Assembly (NCBI RefSeq): GCF_017742235.1
Contig: NZ_JAGHKQ010000003.1
Span: 248,001-312,000 of the forward strand
From: Bacillus sp. 165
GTDB taxonomy: Bacteria; Bacillota; Bacilli; Bacillales; Bacillaceae_G
Direction of reading: 5' to 3'
Length of the DNA stretch: 64,000 nt
Shown here: in pieces, positions 18,932 through 26,769 of the stretch
Position numbering within the stretch: the stretch's first letter is position 1
Layout: each line of letters starts with the position of its first letter
The notes under the pieces: model-generated
Seen by the model: the letters and a program-made list of their open reading frames with translations, nothing else
What the model was told of the DNA's origin: nothing
Database searches by the model: none
Program-made: the position numbers and the translations under genes

Positions 18932-19639
18932 TTAACATCTTACGTGTTTGCGTTTGAAACCCAGCATCCCTCTATCTAGATTCTTTTGAATATTGTCATA
19001 AGCGTGCAGGATACTGCTTTTTTTCTTATCCAGGTTGATTTCGACTGGGCCTACTTTCTTTGCAGTTTCAACCGCTTTATCATGGAGCGGCAAATATGAA
19101 ATTCCAACAGTGTAGATAAAATTATTCATAGCGGATTTTGTTCGATCAGGAGAATCATGAATCGTATTTTCCGCTTGATTAAGCATACTAGCAAGCTTGC
19201 TTACGCTAAATTCACTGTCGGGGCGATTACCCAAAAGCCAGCAGTAACAGCTCCAGCCTGCCGACATTCTAAGTTCTTCACCACTTGTGATCCATTTATC
19301 GGCAACAGCTTGTGCAAAATCGGTTTCTGCCAAAGTTACTGCAACCACATAATCGGATAGCATATAAAAATAAGCTCCATCTATCCAACGCTCAAAATCC
19401 GCCTCAGTCATTACCATGGGGTCCGCAATGATACCGGCAAAATACATGGCATCGTAGTTCCCGGTTGCGTAAAGCTGCTCGGCCAAAGGCTGATTTCTCT
19501 TGATTTTTTTTACGAGCGACTTCATTGCACCCGTAGCCACGCCAAAAAGCGGTTCGTCTGCGCCATTACTCATGTAAGTCCTTTTAGTCCGTTCCTTGCC
19601 GAGCACTTCCAGTTCCTTCATAACCATGTCGAAATCCAT
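18932..19639 (-). CDS. DNA alkylation repair protein, AlkD-like
   Basis: 235 residues built of HEAT-like helical repeats, as in the AlkC/AlkD DNA glycosylase family that removes N3- and N7-alkylpurines. Recognisable stretches are FGVATGAMKSLVKKIKRNQ near the N terminus, YFAGIIADP and KWITSGEELRMSAGWSCYCW. Base composition is more GC-rich than in flanking DNA and the gene is bounded by degraded sequence, so recent acquisition is possible. Assignment is from overall similarity; the key aromatic residues were not verified. Confidence 0.75.
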   Translation of the reverse strand: MDFDMVMKELEVLGKERTKRTYMSNGADEPLFGVATGAMKSLVKKIKRNQPLAEQLYATGNYDAMYFAGIIADPMVMTEADFERWIDGAYFYMLSDYVVAVTLAETDFAQAVADKWITSGEELRMSAGWSCYCWLLGNRPDSEFSVSKLASMLNQAENTIHDSPDRTKSAMNNFIYTVGISYLPLHDKAVETAKKVGPVEINLDKKKSSILHAYDNIQKNLDRGMLGFKRKHVRC

Positions 19640-20103
19640 CGCTTTGCACTTCCTTCCTTTATAATCATACTTACTGAATTGTAACCATCTGCCCGATATT
19701 TTTTGTCAAGACGTGTATTAACTCGATGTAAAAGGTCAAAAGTAGCTTGCTATCCCAAAGAACTTAGATCGAATACATTTTTCCTATGTGCTCTTGGTAC
19801 ATTTATACCTAAGATCAATAAAACCTCTTGAGGTTTTTGAAAGAATAAACGATATTCATTACCATTCATGCTTAAAATATGTAATCGCAATTAAGAATAT
19901 ATGTTCTATTTTAAATTATCATATACTTGAAGTCAATTATGTATAATTGCGCTAATGTTTACTGAAATCCCTATTTTAGGCTTTTTGCTGTCTATAAGTA
20001 GATCAGGTGAATTCACTTTTCTAAAAGTTCTTTTATCGTATTTAGTAACATTTTAGCTTCAAAACCTCTAATAGCAACAAACTTTGAGAACATAGCCTTT
20101 AAA
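19640..20103. other. Intergenic region without a supported gene
   Basis: AT-rich. It holds a short palindrome AAAACCTC-TT-GAGGTTTT at 19820-19837 and, on the reverse strand near 20020-20100, a 26-codon frame (MFSKFVAIRGFEAKMLLN and onwards) lying directly behind the YjcZ terminator with no ribosome binding site. This could be the tail of a lost gene. Confidence 0.35.
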
Positions 20104-20136
20104 AAAGAAAAAACCGATTAACATGTTGTTAATCGG
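20104..20136 (-). terminator. Terminator of the YjcZ-like gene
   Basis: Stem CCGATTAAC / TTAATCGG and a TTTTTTCTTTTTT tail on the reverse strand, 36 bp after the stop. Confidence 0.85.
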
Positions 20137-20171
20137 CACATAGTTTGTAGTGGTTGACGCTCTAGTCTGCC

Positions 20172-20300
20172 TTATCGAATCCAAGAAGCTCCGATGATAA
20201 TTAAAAGAATAAATAACACAACGATTAACGCAAAACCTGAACCGTAGCCGTAGCCACCACCGCCATAACCATAACATCCATAACCAGGATATCCGTACAT
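20172..20300 (-). CDS. YjcZ family sporulation protein
   Basis: 42 residues. A glycine/tyrosine-rich start ([20 protein letters not shown]) is followed by one membrane helix, [19 protein letters not shown]. This layout defines the YjcZ/YrhK-like family of small sporulation membrane proteins. AAGGAG lies 8 bases before ATG 20300, and a good terminator follows. Confidence 0.9.
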   Translation of the reverse strand: MYGYPGYGCYGYGGGGYGYGSGFALIVVLFILLIIIGASWIR

Positions 20301-20392
20301 AGTTTTCACTCCTTACATTAGTAATAATTGGTTTACACTGTCACAATATGTAGGACAATCTAGGAGATGTATGTGTGTTTGCCTAGTTCGTA

Positions 20393-20428
20393 AAAAAAAA
20401 ATCTCTGTATAAACAGAGATTTTTTTTA
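20393..20428 (-). terminator. Terminator of yidC
   Basis: Stem AAAAAAATCTCTG / CAGAGATTTTTTT with loop TATAAA overlapping the yidC stop codon. Confidence 0.88.
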
Positions 20429-21205
20429 TTTAGTGATTTCCAACATCATAGCTTGCTTTTTTTGTTTTCGTTTATCTAAATAAATGGACTGCAACGCCAT
20501 AAATGTATTACCTGCTACCCAATATAAACCGATAGCCGCCGCTAATTTAAAGGACATCATAAAAATCATAATTGGCATAAAATACAACATCATCTTCATT
20601 TGTTGACTTTGCGGAGTAGGATTTTGCTGAGAACGCTTGTACATAACAAAGTATTGTACGAATGTAGCTAGCGCAGCTAAAAGCGGTAATATATGGAGTG
20701 GATCAGCTGTTCCTAAATCAAACCATAAAAAGGTATGGGTACTAATCGCTTTTGTTCGCACAATTGCGTTATACAAAGCCATTAATATAAACATTTGCGC
20801 AATCACTGGCAAACATCCCATCGCAGGATTGATTTTATGCTCTTGATATAGTTTCATCATTTCTTGGTTTAATTTCTTTTGAGTTTCTGCATCTTTACTC
20901 GCATATGTTTCTCGTAATCGTTTCATTTCCGGTTGCAGCTGCTGCATTTTTAATTGATTATCATTTAAAGAAATCACAATTGGAGACAGGACTAATCGAA
21001 TGAGGATTGTAATTACAATAATACTAAGCCCATAATCATCTCCCATCACATGCGCAATAAACTGAATGATATAGGAAATTGGAAATACAAAATAATGATT
21101 CCAAAATCCTGTACTTTCTGGAGTGATTGGCGCTCTGGAACTGCACCCAGATAAGAATGAGATTATAAAAATAAACGGGACTAACCCTAATAATTTACGT
21201 TTCAA
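20426..21205 (-). CDS. yidC: Membrane protein insertase YidC/OxaA (YidC2/YqjG type)
   Basis: 259 residues. The lipoprotein signal has its lipobox Cys at 21 (SFLSGCSS), followed by five membrane helices with the YidC core (NPAMGCLPVIAQMFILMALYNAI). It inserts membrane proteins with or without Sec. The start is TTG 21205, seven bases after AAGGAGG, and that ribosome binding site is sequestered by a hairpin (21216-21251). The 90-codon upstream ORF resembles B. subtilis MifM, which governs yidC2, so this copy is probably the inducible paralogue rather than SpoIIIJ. Confidence 0.95.
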   Translation of the reverse strand: MKRKLLGLVPFIFIISFLSGCSSRAPITPESTGFWNHYFVFPISYIIQFIAHVMGDDYGLSIIVITILIRLVLSPIVISLNDNQLKMQQLQPEMKRLRETYASKDAETQKKLNQEMMKLYQEHKINPAMGCLPVIAQMFILMALYNAIVRTKAISTHTFLWFDLGTADPLHILPLLAALATFVQYFVMYKRSQQNPTPQSQQMKMMLYFMPIMIFMMSFKLAAAIGLYWVAGNTFMALQSIYLDKRKQKKQAMMLEITK

Positions 21206-21212
21206 TGAAGTT

Positions 21213-21251
21213 CCTCCTTATTTTCTGTTGTAATTTACGACAGAAATAAGG
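21213..21251 (-). promoter_or_regulatory. Hairpin sequestering the yidC ribosome binding site
   Basis: On the reverse strand CCTTATTTCTGT (21251-21240, the last codons of the upstream ORF) pairs with ACAGAAAATAAGG (21228-21216) apart from a one-base bulge. The yidC Shine-Dalgarno AAGGAGG (21219-21213) begins inside the 3' arm. A ribosome paused near the Asp-Asp-Glu-Glu codons of the upstream ORF would cover the 5' arm and free the site, as in the B. subtilis mifM-yidC2 mechanism. Confidence 0.7.
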
Positions 21252-21507
21252 AAGCCTCTTCATCATCACCTGGTCCTTCCCTCAACTTAATGAGTCGAAG
21301 CAAATATCTTCGTATATTGAATGTATATTGTGATATCGTTGCTTGCTGAGAGCTGGTAGGAACAGAATGGATGTGGCGCTGTTGTGATTGTTCATATACG
21401 CAAGGAAGCTCAGAGTACAGTTGAAATGATATCTTTGCTGTGATAAAGATATATAATAATGTGAACATGATAACGGTGTCTATGCTGTCAATCAGTATAC
21501 TTTCCAT
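21235..21507 (-). CDS. mifM: MifM-like regulatory arrest peptide candidate upstream of yidC
   Basis: 90 residues from ATG 21507, with GAGGAG 10 bases upstream. The N terminus has one membrane helix (about 9-26, TVIMFTLLYIFITAKISF), then a polar linker. The C terminus, RRYLLRLIKLREG (66-78) then DDEEASLFLS (81-90), parallels the MifM arrest region as I recall it: Arg and hydrophobic residues inside the exit tunnel followed by a DEEDAG-type acidic stall site. The stop lies 29 bp before the yidC start, and the last codons form one arm of the hairpin hiding the yidC ribosome binding site. Primary identity to MifM is low. Position, topology and RNA structure carry the call. Confidence 0.72.
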   Translation of the reverse strand: MESILIDSIDTVIMFTLLYIFITAKISFQLYSELPCVYEQSQQRHIHSVPTSSQQATISQYTFNIRRYLLRLIKLREGPGDDEEASLFLS

Positions 21508-21549
21508 GATTTCTATACTCCTCGCCCCCTTTCTTATTCGTCCCTATTC

Positions 21550-21578
21550 ATTGTCATGGATGAATGGTAAAAAGTCAA
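21550..21578 (-). promoter_or_regulatory. Possible SigA promoter of mifM-yidC
   Basis: TTGACT (21578-21573), a 17-bp spacer and GACAAT (21555-21550) on the reverse strand. The -35 overlaps the last codons of ade, and the -10 lies about 40 bp before the mifM-like start. No terminator was seen between ade and this point, so read-through from ade is also possible. Confidence 0.4.
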
Positions 21579-23293
21579 ACAGAAATATGTGTAAATGTTG
21601 TAACGTCAAACAAACCAATGTCTGTAATTTTAAGTTTCGGTATTACAGGCAAAGATAAGAAGGAAAGGGTAAGAAACGCATTGAATTCTGTTGCTGCTCC
21701 GACGGTAATTAAAGCCTCATTCAGCCTTTGAATATCCTTATAGACTTCTGTATAATGCAGTGGCGACATTAATCCTGCAATTGGCAGGGAAAGTGAAGCA
21801 ATGACTTGCTCATTTTGTATCACCGCCAGTCCCCCTTGCATCTCAGTAATAGTGTGAATCGCTTTCAGAATATCCTCATCTGACGTGCCTGCAACCACAA
21901 TATTATGAGAATCGTGAGCGACAGTCGATGCAATCGCTCCTGATTGGATTTGAAACCCTTTTACGACTCCTATACCTATGTTCCCAGTCTTTTTATGGCG
22001 TTCTACGACTACAATTTTTAATTGATCATTAGCTGTAGAAGGGGCAAAAAACCCATTTTGCACATTCACTTTTTCTATTAAATGATTAGTAATAAGACTA
22101 TTTGGATTTATTTCGATAATATGGGCTTCTTCTGTTACAATAGGTAATTGTAGTGATTCTTTTGTAATATCAGGAACTGATACAGTGCGACTGACTTCAT
22201 CTATACGAGGAATGTCTTGATTCTCTAGCAAATATTGTCCATTTTCAGCAACTAAGAGACCTTTTTTAAATACTTTAGATATTTTGACCGATTCTAGGTC
22301 TGAGAGAAATAAGAGATCAGCTTCATACCCAGGTGCAACGGCACCTTTTGTACGCAGACCATAACATTCCGCAGCATTTAACGTGGCCATCATGATGGCT
22401 GTGATAGGAGAAATTCCTGCTTGAATAGCGGCACGAACGTTATAATCGATACTGCCTTCATCAATCAAATCGTCCAAGTGTTTGTCGTCTGTGCAAAATA
22501 TGCATCGTCTAGCATTTTGTTCCGTTACACCTTGCAGTAATGCTTTTACGTTTTTGGCAACAGATCCTTCCCGCAATTGGACATACATCCCTCGTCGCAG
22601 GCGATCAATCATTTCTTCTTGTGATACTGCTTCATGATCAGTTGTAATACCTGCTGTACGATAGACATTGATTTCTTCCACTCCCAAACCCGCCATATGT
22701 CCATCAATGTGTTTCCTACTCTTGTGGGCTAGTTGCAGCTTTTTCATCATGTCTTCTTTTGCATTTAATACGGATGGATAATCCATAACTTCGGCAATAC
22801 CCAATACACGTGGATGAGGTAGAAATGGTTCTAATGCAGCGGCATCTAAGATTGCACCTGCATTTTCAAAAGGTGTGGCAGGAACACAAGAAGGCAGCAT
22901 CACATTGACGTCAAGAGGAATATTTTCAGAGGCATCCAACATAAATTGAATCCCTTTTACACCACATACATTCGCGATTTCATGAGGATCAGCGATCACA
23001 GTGGTTACACCATGCGGTAATACAACTTGAGAAAACTCTGATGGTGTAACCATCGAGGATTCGATATGTACATGCGTATCAATAAATCCGGGGCATATGT
23101 ATTGGCCGTTGGCATCAATAACATTTTCTCCTTTGAACTCGCCTATACCTACAATCATGCCATTGTGAATTGCGATATCTTCTTCTATTATTTCCTGCGT
23201 AAATACATTAATAATCTTGCCATTCTTAATGATTAGATCTGCTGGCTTCTGTTTATTTGCAACTTCAATATTTTGCACTAAGGTATTTTCCAC
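21575..23293 (-). CDS. ade: Adenine deaminase
   Basis: 572 residues from GTG 23293, ten bases after AAGGGG; an upstream in-frame start at 23314 is less well placed. Amidohydrolase metal ligands HVHIESS follow the YICPGFIDT motif, and the C-terminal adenine deaminase region includes ASTVAHDSHNIVVAG. The enzyme converts adenine to hypoxanthine plus ammonia for purine salvage. A purine-riboswitch-like structure lies in its leader, which fits adenine- or purine-responsive control. Confidence 0.95.
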   Translation of the reverse strand: MENTLVQNIEVANKQKPADLIIKNGKIINVFTQEIIEEDIAIHNGMIVGIGEFKGENVIDANGQYICPGFIDTHVHIESSMVTPSEFSQVVLPHGVTTVIADPHEIANVCGVKGIQFMLDASENIPLDVNVMLPSCVPATPFENAGAILDAAALEPFLPHPRVLGIAEVMDYPSVLNAKEDMMKKLQLAHKSRKHIDGHMAGLGVEEINVYRTAGITTDHEAVSQEEMIDRLRRGMYVQLREGSVAKNVKALLQGVTEQNARRCIFCTDDKHLDDLIDEGSIDYNVRAAIQAGISPITAIMMATLNAAECYGLRTKGAVAPGYEADLLFLSDLESVKISKVFKKGLLVAENGQYLLENQDIPRIDEVSRTVSVPDITKESLQLPIVTEEAHIIEINPNSLITNHLIEKVNVQNGFFAPSTANDQLKIVVVERHKKTGNIGIGVVKGFQIQSGAIASTVAHDSHNIVVAGTSDEDILKAIHTITEMQGGLAVIQNEQVIASLSLPIAGLMSPLHYTEVYKDIQRLNEALITVGAATEFNAFLTLSFLSLPVIPKLKITDIGLFDVTTFTHISV

Positions 23294-23346
23294 TAAACAC
23301 ACGCCCCTTGTCACATTAATCTTTCATTCTTTATAAGAATAAACAA

Positions 23347-23417
23347 ACACATATAAAAGTATAATTTACGGTAGTCTGCTAGAAACTTATAGATCATATT
23401 TCCAAAATTATATGAGT
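23347..23417 (-). promoter_or_regulatory. Divergent purine-riboswitch-like element in the ade leader
   Basis: Read on the reverse strand from 23417: P1 arm ACTCATA, J1/2 TAAT, a P2 hairpin with loop AATATGA, the invariant J2/3 GTTTCTA, the L3 loop CCGTAAA, and a P1 3' arm TATGTGT pairing at six of seven positions. These are the conserved core blocks in the right order and spacing. P3 is poorly paired, the second L2 guanine is A, and the specificity nucleotide just before the P1 3' arm reads A (or U in another register) rather than C. It is about 54 nt from the ade start. It may be active, altered in specificity or decaying. Confidence 0.55.
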
Positions 23418-23673
23418 ATTTTTGGCTGTTATGTTAATGTTCTATGCAATAATAATTGTATCTTTATTAACAATAATAATATAACTTTCACGTTTTACAC
23501 AGGTCCAGTATTATAAAATGAAACACTAGGAGATGAACTATATGCATGTATAAGTGATTTACTATAATCAAATTCAACAATGGGTGTTGTATAAGATAAA
23601 ATCTTATATTATTATTCATAATTTTTTTCTTCTCTTGCATATAGTGTAACGATTATGAGGAGGTGGGAAAGGC

Positions 23674-24441
23674 GTGTTTGAAAGAAATATAAATCAATAT
23701 GCACAGGAAGCAGCAATGTATAAACAACTTGCTTGTTATTATAAATATTCTAATTCGCAAAAATATAGAGAGTTTTATTTAAAGCATATAGAGTCTATGC
23801 AAAAGCTTGTTAACGTTTATCATCAAACTAGATCGGTACAACAGCCTCAGCCGCCACAAGTATATCCTGCTAAAGTACGTTTACTGCATGTAGCGCCTAA
23901 CGTCGAAGCCTTGGATATCTATTTAAATAATCAGCGCGTCTTACAAAACATTTCGTTTAAGCAATATAGTGATTACATTTCAGTGCCGCAAGGACAGTAT
24001 AGAGTAGATATATATCCAACAGGCATTATGGAATCCCCTATTTTTTCCTCTATTATTCCCATAATGAGTCGAATGGCTTACACAATTGCAGTTGGAGGAG
24101 ACAGTTCTAGATTACAAGTCATGTCATTTATGGATTCTACTTATTTGCCTTACGGAAAAGCAAAGGTTCGATTTACACATGTATCACCTGATGCTCCGAC
24201 TGTGGATCTTGTAATTCAAGGTAACGATGTCATGTTTCCAAGTGTGAGCTTTAAGCAAGCGACAGAATATATAACCGTATCCCCTGGTATATTAGAGTTG
24301 GAAATACGAGAAACAGGAACTAATAATTCTCTTCTTCCATTATCCAGTACAAAGCTGGATTCGAATAAAGTCTATACTATCTATGCCGTAGGCTTTGCAA
24401 GCAAAGAGCCCAAATTAGAACCCCTATTTCTTACTAATTAA
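23674..24441 (+). CDS. DUF4397 domain protein
   Basis: 255 residues from GTG 23674 with AGGAGG upstream. After a helical, Tyr/Gln-rich N-terminal segment (about 1-65) come two beta-rich DUF4397 repeats: KVRLLHVAPNVEALDIYLN near 68 and KVRFTHVSPDAPTVDLVIQ near 167. No signal peptide is seen, which is unusual, since many DUF4397 proteins are exported. Function unknown. In Bacillus such proteins are sometimes spore-associated, but nothing here proves it. Confidence 0.85.
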   Translation: MFERNINQYAQEAAMYKQLACYYKYSNSQKYREFYLKHIESMQKLVNVYHQTRSVQQPQPPQVYPAKVRLLHVAPNVEALDIYLNNQRVLQNISFKQYSDYISVPQGQYRVDIYPTGIMESPIFSSIIPIMSRMAYTIAVGGDSSRLQVMSFMDSTYLPYGKAKVRFTHVSPDAPTVDLVIQGNDVMFPSVSFKQATEYITVSPGILELEIRETGTNNSLLPLSSTKLDSNKVYTIYAVGFASKEPKLEPLFLTN

Positions 24442-24465
24442 AGCCTACGAACAATCGCAGGCTTT
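24440..24465 (+). terminator. Weak hairpin after the DUF4397 gene
   Basis: Arms AAAGCCT and AGGCTTT with partly paired ACGA/TCGC inside; only a short T run follows. Confidence 0.4.
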
Positions 24466-24479
24466 AAAAACATATTATT

Positions 24480-25601
24480 TTACCTATCAATAATAGCGTC
24501 CTTTTGAATACGAATGATGAATTGAGTCCATTCTTCATTTGATTCACATGAAATGGTTCCACTATGCTTTTCAACAATTTTTTTGCAAACGTACAGTCCA
24601 ATTCCTGTCCCCAGTTGTTTTGTGGTCACAAAGGGTTCAAAAATGGTTTCGATTTTATCAATCGGAATCATCGGACCGTTGTTTTTTATAATGACATGAA
24701 TTGCCTCGTCGTCTTCGAATACATTCACGACAATTCTTCGATTGTAAACAACAGACTCTAACGCATCAATAGAATTCATAAGAATATTTAAAAATACTTG
24801 ACGTAATTCACTTCGATAGCCTTCAAGTGAGACTGGTTGAAATAAATTTCGTTCGATGGAAACATTTGTATTTACTAAACTTGGATATAAAAAATGGATA
24901 ATATCATGAAATAAATCATTTAATAAAAAATGTTCCTTTTGATCCCACATTTCTTTTCGAGAAACCAGCAAAAATTGTGAGATACGGAAGTTTAATTGAT
25001 CTAATTCATGAGAAATAATATCTAAATACGGCAAATGAGGGTTGTCGGATTTTAATAATTTAACAAATCCCATAATAGACGTTAACGGATTACGAAACTC
25101 ATGAACAAAACTTGCTGACATTTGACCAAGTATCGTTAAACGTTCTTTATGAGTTTCATTAATAAATTGTTGTTGTTTTTCTAAGCTTCCTGTAATAATT
25201 TCTGAATATTTTAATACGGTAAAATAAATAAACTGGTCAAACACTGTATTGATGATATTGATAACAGGCTGTAATTCTTCTAAGGTCAAATCAAACTTGT
25301 GCATTTCTTTAAATAATTCGCTTCTTCCTACATTTGCATTGTAAACAAAATCACCAATATTTACGTCTGCTTCTGCTCGTTCAATTGCAATTTTATGACA
25401 CAACGGTTTTAAATCTTCAATCGCGATCTCACCGGATATGTATGAAATTAATAAATGAAGTATTTTTTCACCATTAACTATAATTTCTGCTTTGTATGGG
25501 TCTTTATTTGAGACAACAATTCTATTTTTCCAATTTTCTACAAACTGCTGACTGTTTTTTACTAAATAAGTACATAATTTTTGTTCTATTATGCCTTTGA
25601 T
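24480..25601 (-). CDS. Sporulation-type sensor histidine kinase with HisK_N domain; start codon apparently ATC
   Basis: The coding frame is open from 25601 and encodes about 373 residues. An N-terminal globin-like HisK_N sensor (about 1-140, KLCTYLVKNSQQFVENWK and onwards) resembles that of B. anthracis BA2291 and the pXO2-61 protein. HisKA follows with phospho-His at about 167 (SFVHEFRNP), then HATPase_c with NILMNSIDAL and GTGIGLYV. The best ribosome binding site (GGGAGGG) is 7 bases before ATC 25601 (ATC AAA GGC ATA). No ATG, GTG or TTG exists in frame until TTG 25403, which would delete half the sensor. Either ATC initiates, the start was lost, or there is a base error. No membrane helix; a soluble phosphorelay kinase is expected. 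Confidence 0.8.
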   Translation of the reverse strand: MKGIIEQKLCTYLVKNSQQFVENWKNRIVVSNKDPYKAEIIVNGEKILHLLISYISGEIAIEDLKPLCHKIAIERAEADVNIGDFVYNANVGRSELFKEMHKFDLTLEELQPVINIINTVFDQFIYFTVLKYSEIITGSLEKQQQFINETHKERLTILGQMSASFVHEFRNPLTSIMGFVKLLKSDNPHLPYLDIISHELDQLNFRISQFLLVSRKEMWDQKEHFLLNDLFHDIIHFLYPSLVNTNVSIERNLFQPVSLEGYRSELRQVFLNILMNSIDALESVVYNRRIVVNVFEDDEAIHVIIKNNGPMIPIDKIETIFEPFVTTKQLGTGIGLYVCKKIVEKHSGTISCESNEEWTQFIIRIQKDAIIDR

Positions 25602-25881
25602 GAGGATACCCTCCCGTCTATAACCATATTTTATGTTTACAGGTATATTTTGAATATTAACATAAAAAAAACTTTTCGTTAAGATGATTTTGTATATATA
25701 ATTTTATTTTATAGAAAAAGAATATTTGGGTACATGAAATTTAAATCTTCCCATCTGTATGAATCCTTTTCATCTTACCTTATCCTTACCTAAGCCAATA
25801 TCTGCTTCTTTTATATTCAATCATATTTTTAGAATATTGGTTACACTATACAAAAAAGAACAGGAGTGAATCATACATACC

Positions 25882-26277
25882 ATGGCTCATAAAAATATTG
25901 ATGACTACCTACAAGAAGGTATTCACGGGGGAAAAGATCTTAATCCTGAAGAAAAGAAATTGTTTTTAAGTACCTTTCGGGAACGAGTTGAATTAGCACT
26001 TACAATTGGTCAAGTTATGCAAGCTTCCCCTTATCCTGAAGTAGTGTCTGTGATGAAAACAAACAAAAACAGTAAATTGTTGTTAAACGGAACCATTGCT
26101 TACTCATTTCTTTCCAAATACATTTCTCTTGCAAATGATACTGCTATTCCTTTTTCTATCATTCAAAATCAAGAAGGTCACACACCTATAGGCTTAGTCG
26201 TCGCCAGCAGCGCTGCAGTCGACCGTCCAAATATTTATGTAAAAGATGAAATATGGGAAAAAGAAAGGCCTCAATGA
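25882..26277 (+). CDS. yueI: YueI family protein (DUF1694)
   Basis: 131 residues with the YueI/DUF1694 pattern: NIDDYLQEGIHGGKDLNPEEKK, LGTFRERVELAL-like (LSTFRERVELALTIGQV), then SKLLLNGTIAYSFLSKY. Cytoplasmic, function unknown. The AGGAG upstream is about 15 bases from the ATG, longer than usual. In B. subtilis yueI neighbours pncA; here pncA is 16 kb away. Confidence 0.85.
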   Translation: MAHKNIDDYLQEGIHGGKDLNPEEKKLFLSTFRERVELALTIGQVMQASPYPEVVSVMKTNKNSKLLLNGTIAYSFLSKYISLANDTAIPFSIIQNQEGHTPIGLVVASSAAVDRPNIYVKDEIWEKERPQ

Positions 26278-26735
26278 ACGTTTATGATTGTGTCTACGAA
26301 CCATTCTCTATGATAATCCATCAGTAGATTAAAAATTCTTTTATTGATGGATGGTATTTAAATACGGTACGTGAAATTAAAATTATTAATAAAATAACCC
26401 TCATAACAAGGGTTATTTTATTAATATAGGTGATACATCCCATGAAACATAGACCGTCTTTCTTTTTGAAATAGGACTATATGTACCTGCAGCTTGTGTA
26501 ATCATTATATCTTTATAATTAACCAATATTACAATAACCTTAACCATAGAACCTGCGAAAATCACTTCTTTTATCTTTCCTTCAATCGAACGCTTTTATT
26601 TCCTCTTAATTTTTAACTATTTGCTTTTGCACATTGTCTTTAATTTAAATAAAGTTAATATAACCTCTAGTCTTTGTATTCAACAGTGCATAACCTATTC
26701 ATTTTTTCATAGAGATACAATTGTGGTTATTGCAT
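26278..26735. other. Intergenic region without a supported gene
   Basis: AT-rich. It contains one long hairpin at 26385-26425 but no reading frame with a ribosome binding site. Confidence 0.5.
26385..26425. terminator. Bidirectional hairpin after yueI
   Basis: Arms ATTAATAAAATAACCC and GGGTTATTTTATTAAT around an approximately 9-nt loop, about 110 bp after the yueI stop. Confidence 0.65.
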
Positions 26736-26765
26736 AAAAAACCGCTGCACACTTGCAGCGGTTTT
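26736..26765 (-). terminator. Terminator of the gabT-aldehyde dehydrogenase operon
   Basis: Stem AAAACCGCTGCA / TGCAGCGGTTTT with a TTTTTTATG tail on the reverse strand, just after the dehydrogenase stop. Confidence 0.88.
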
Positions 26766-26769
26766 ACAG

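Noticed and set aside
20068..20277. 69-codon reverse frame overlapping the YjcZ gene
   Set aside because: It is out of frame with the YjcZ protein, runs through that gene's terminator and lacks a ribosome binding site.
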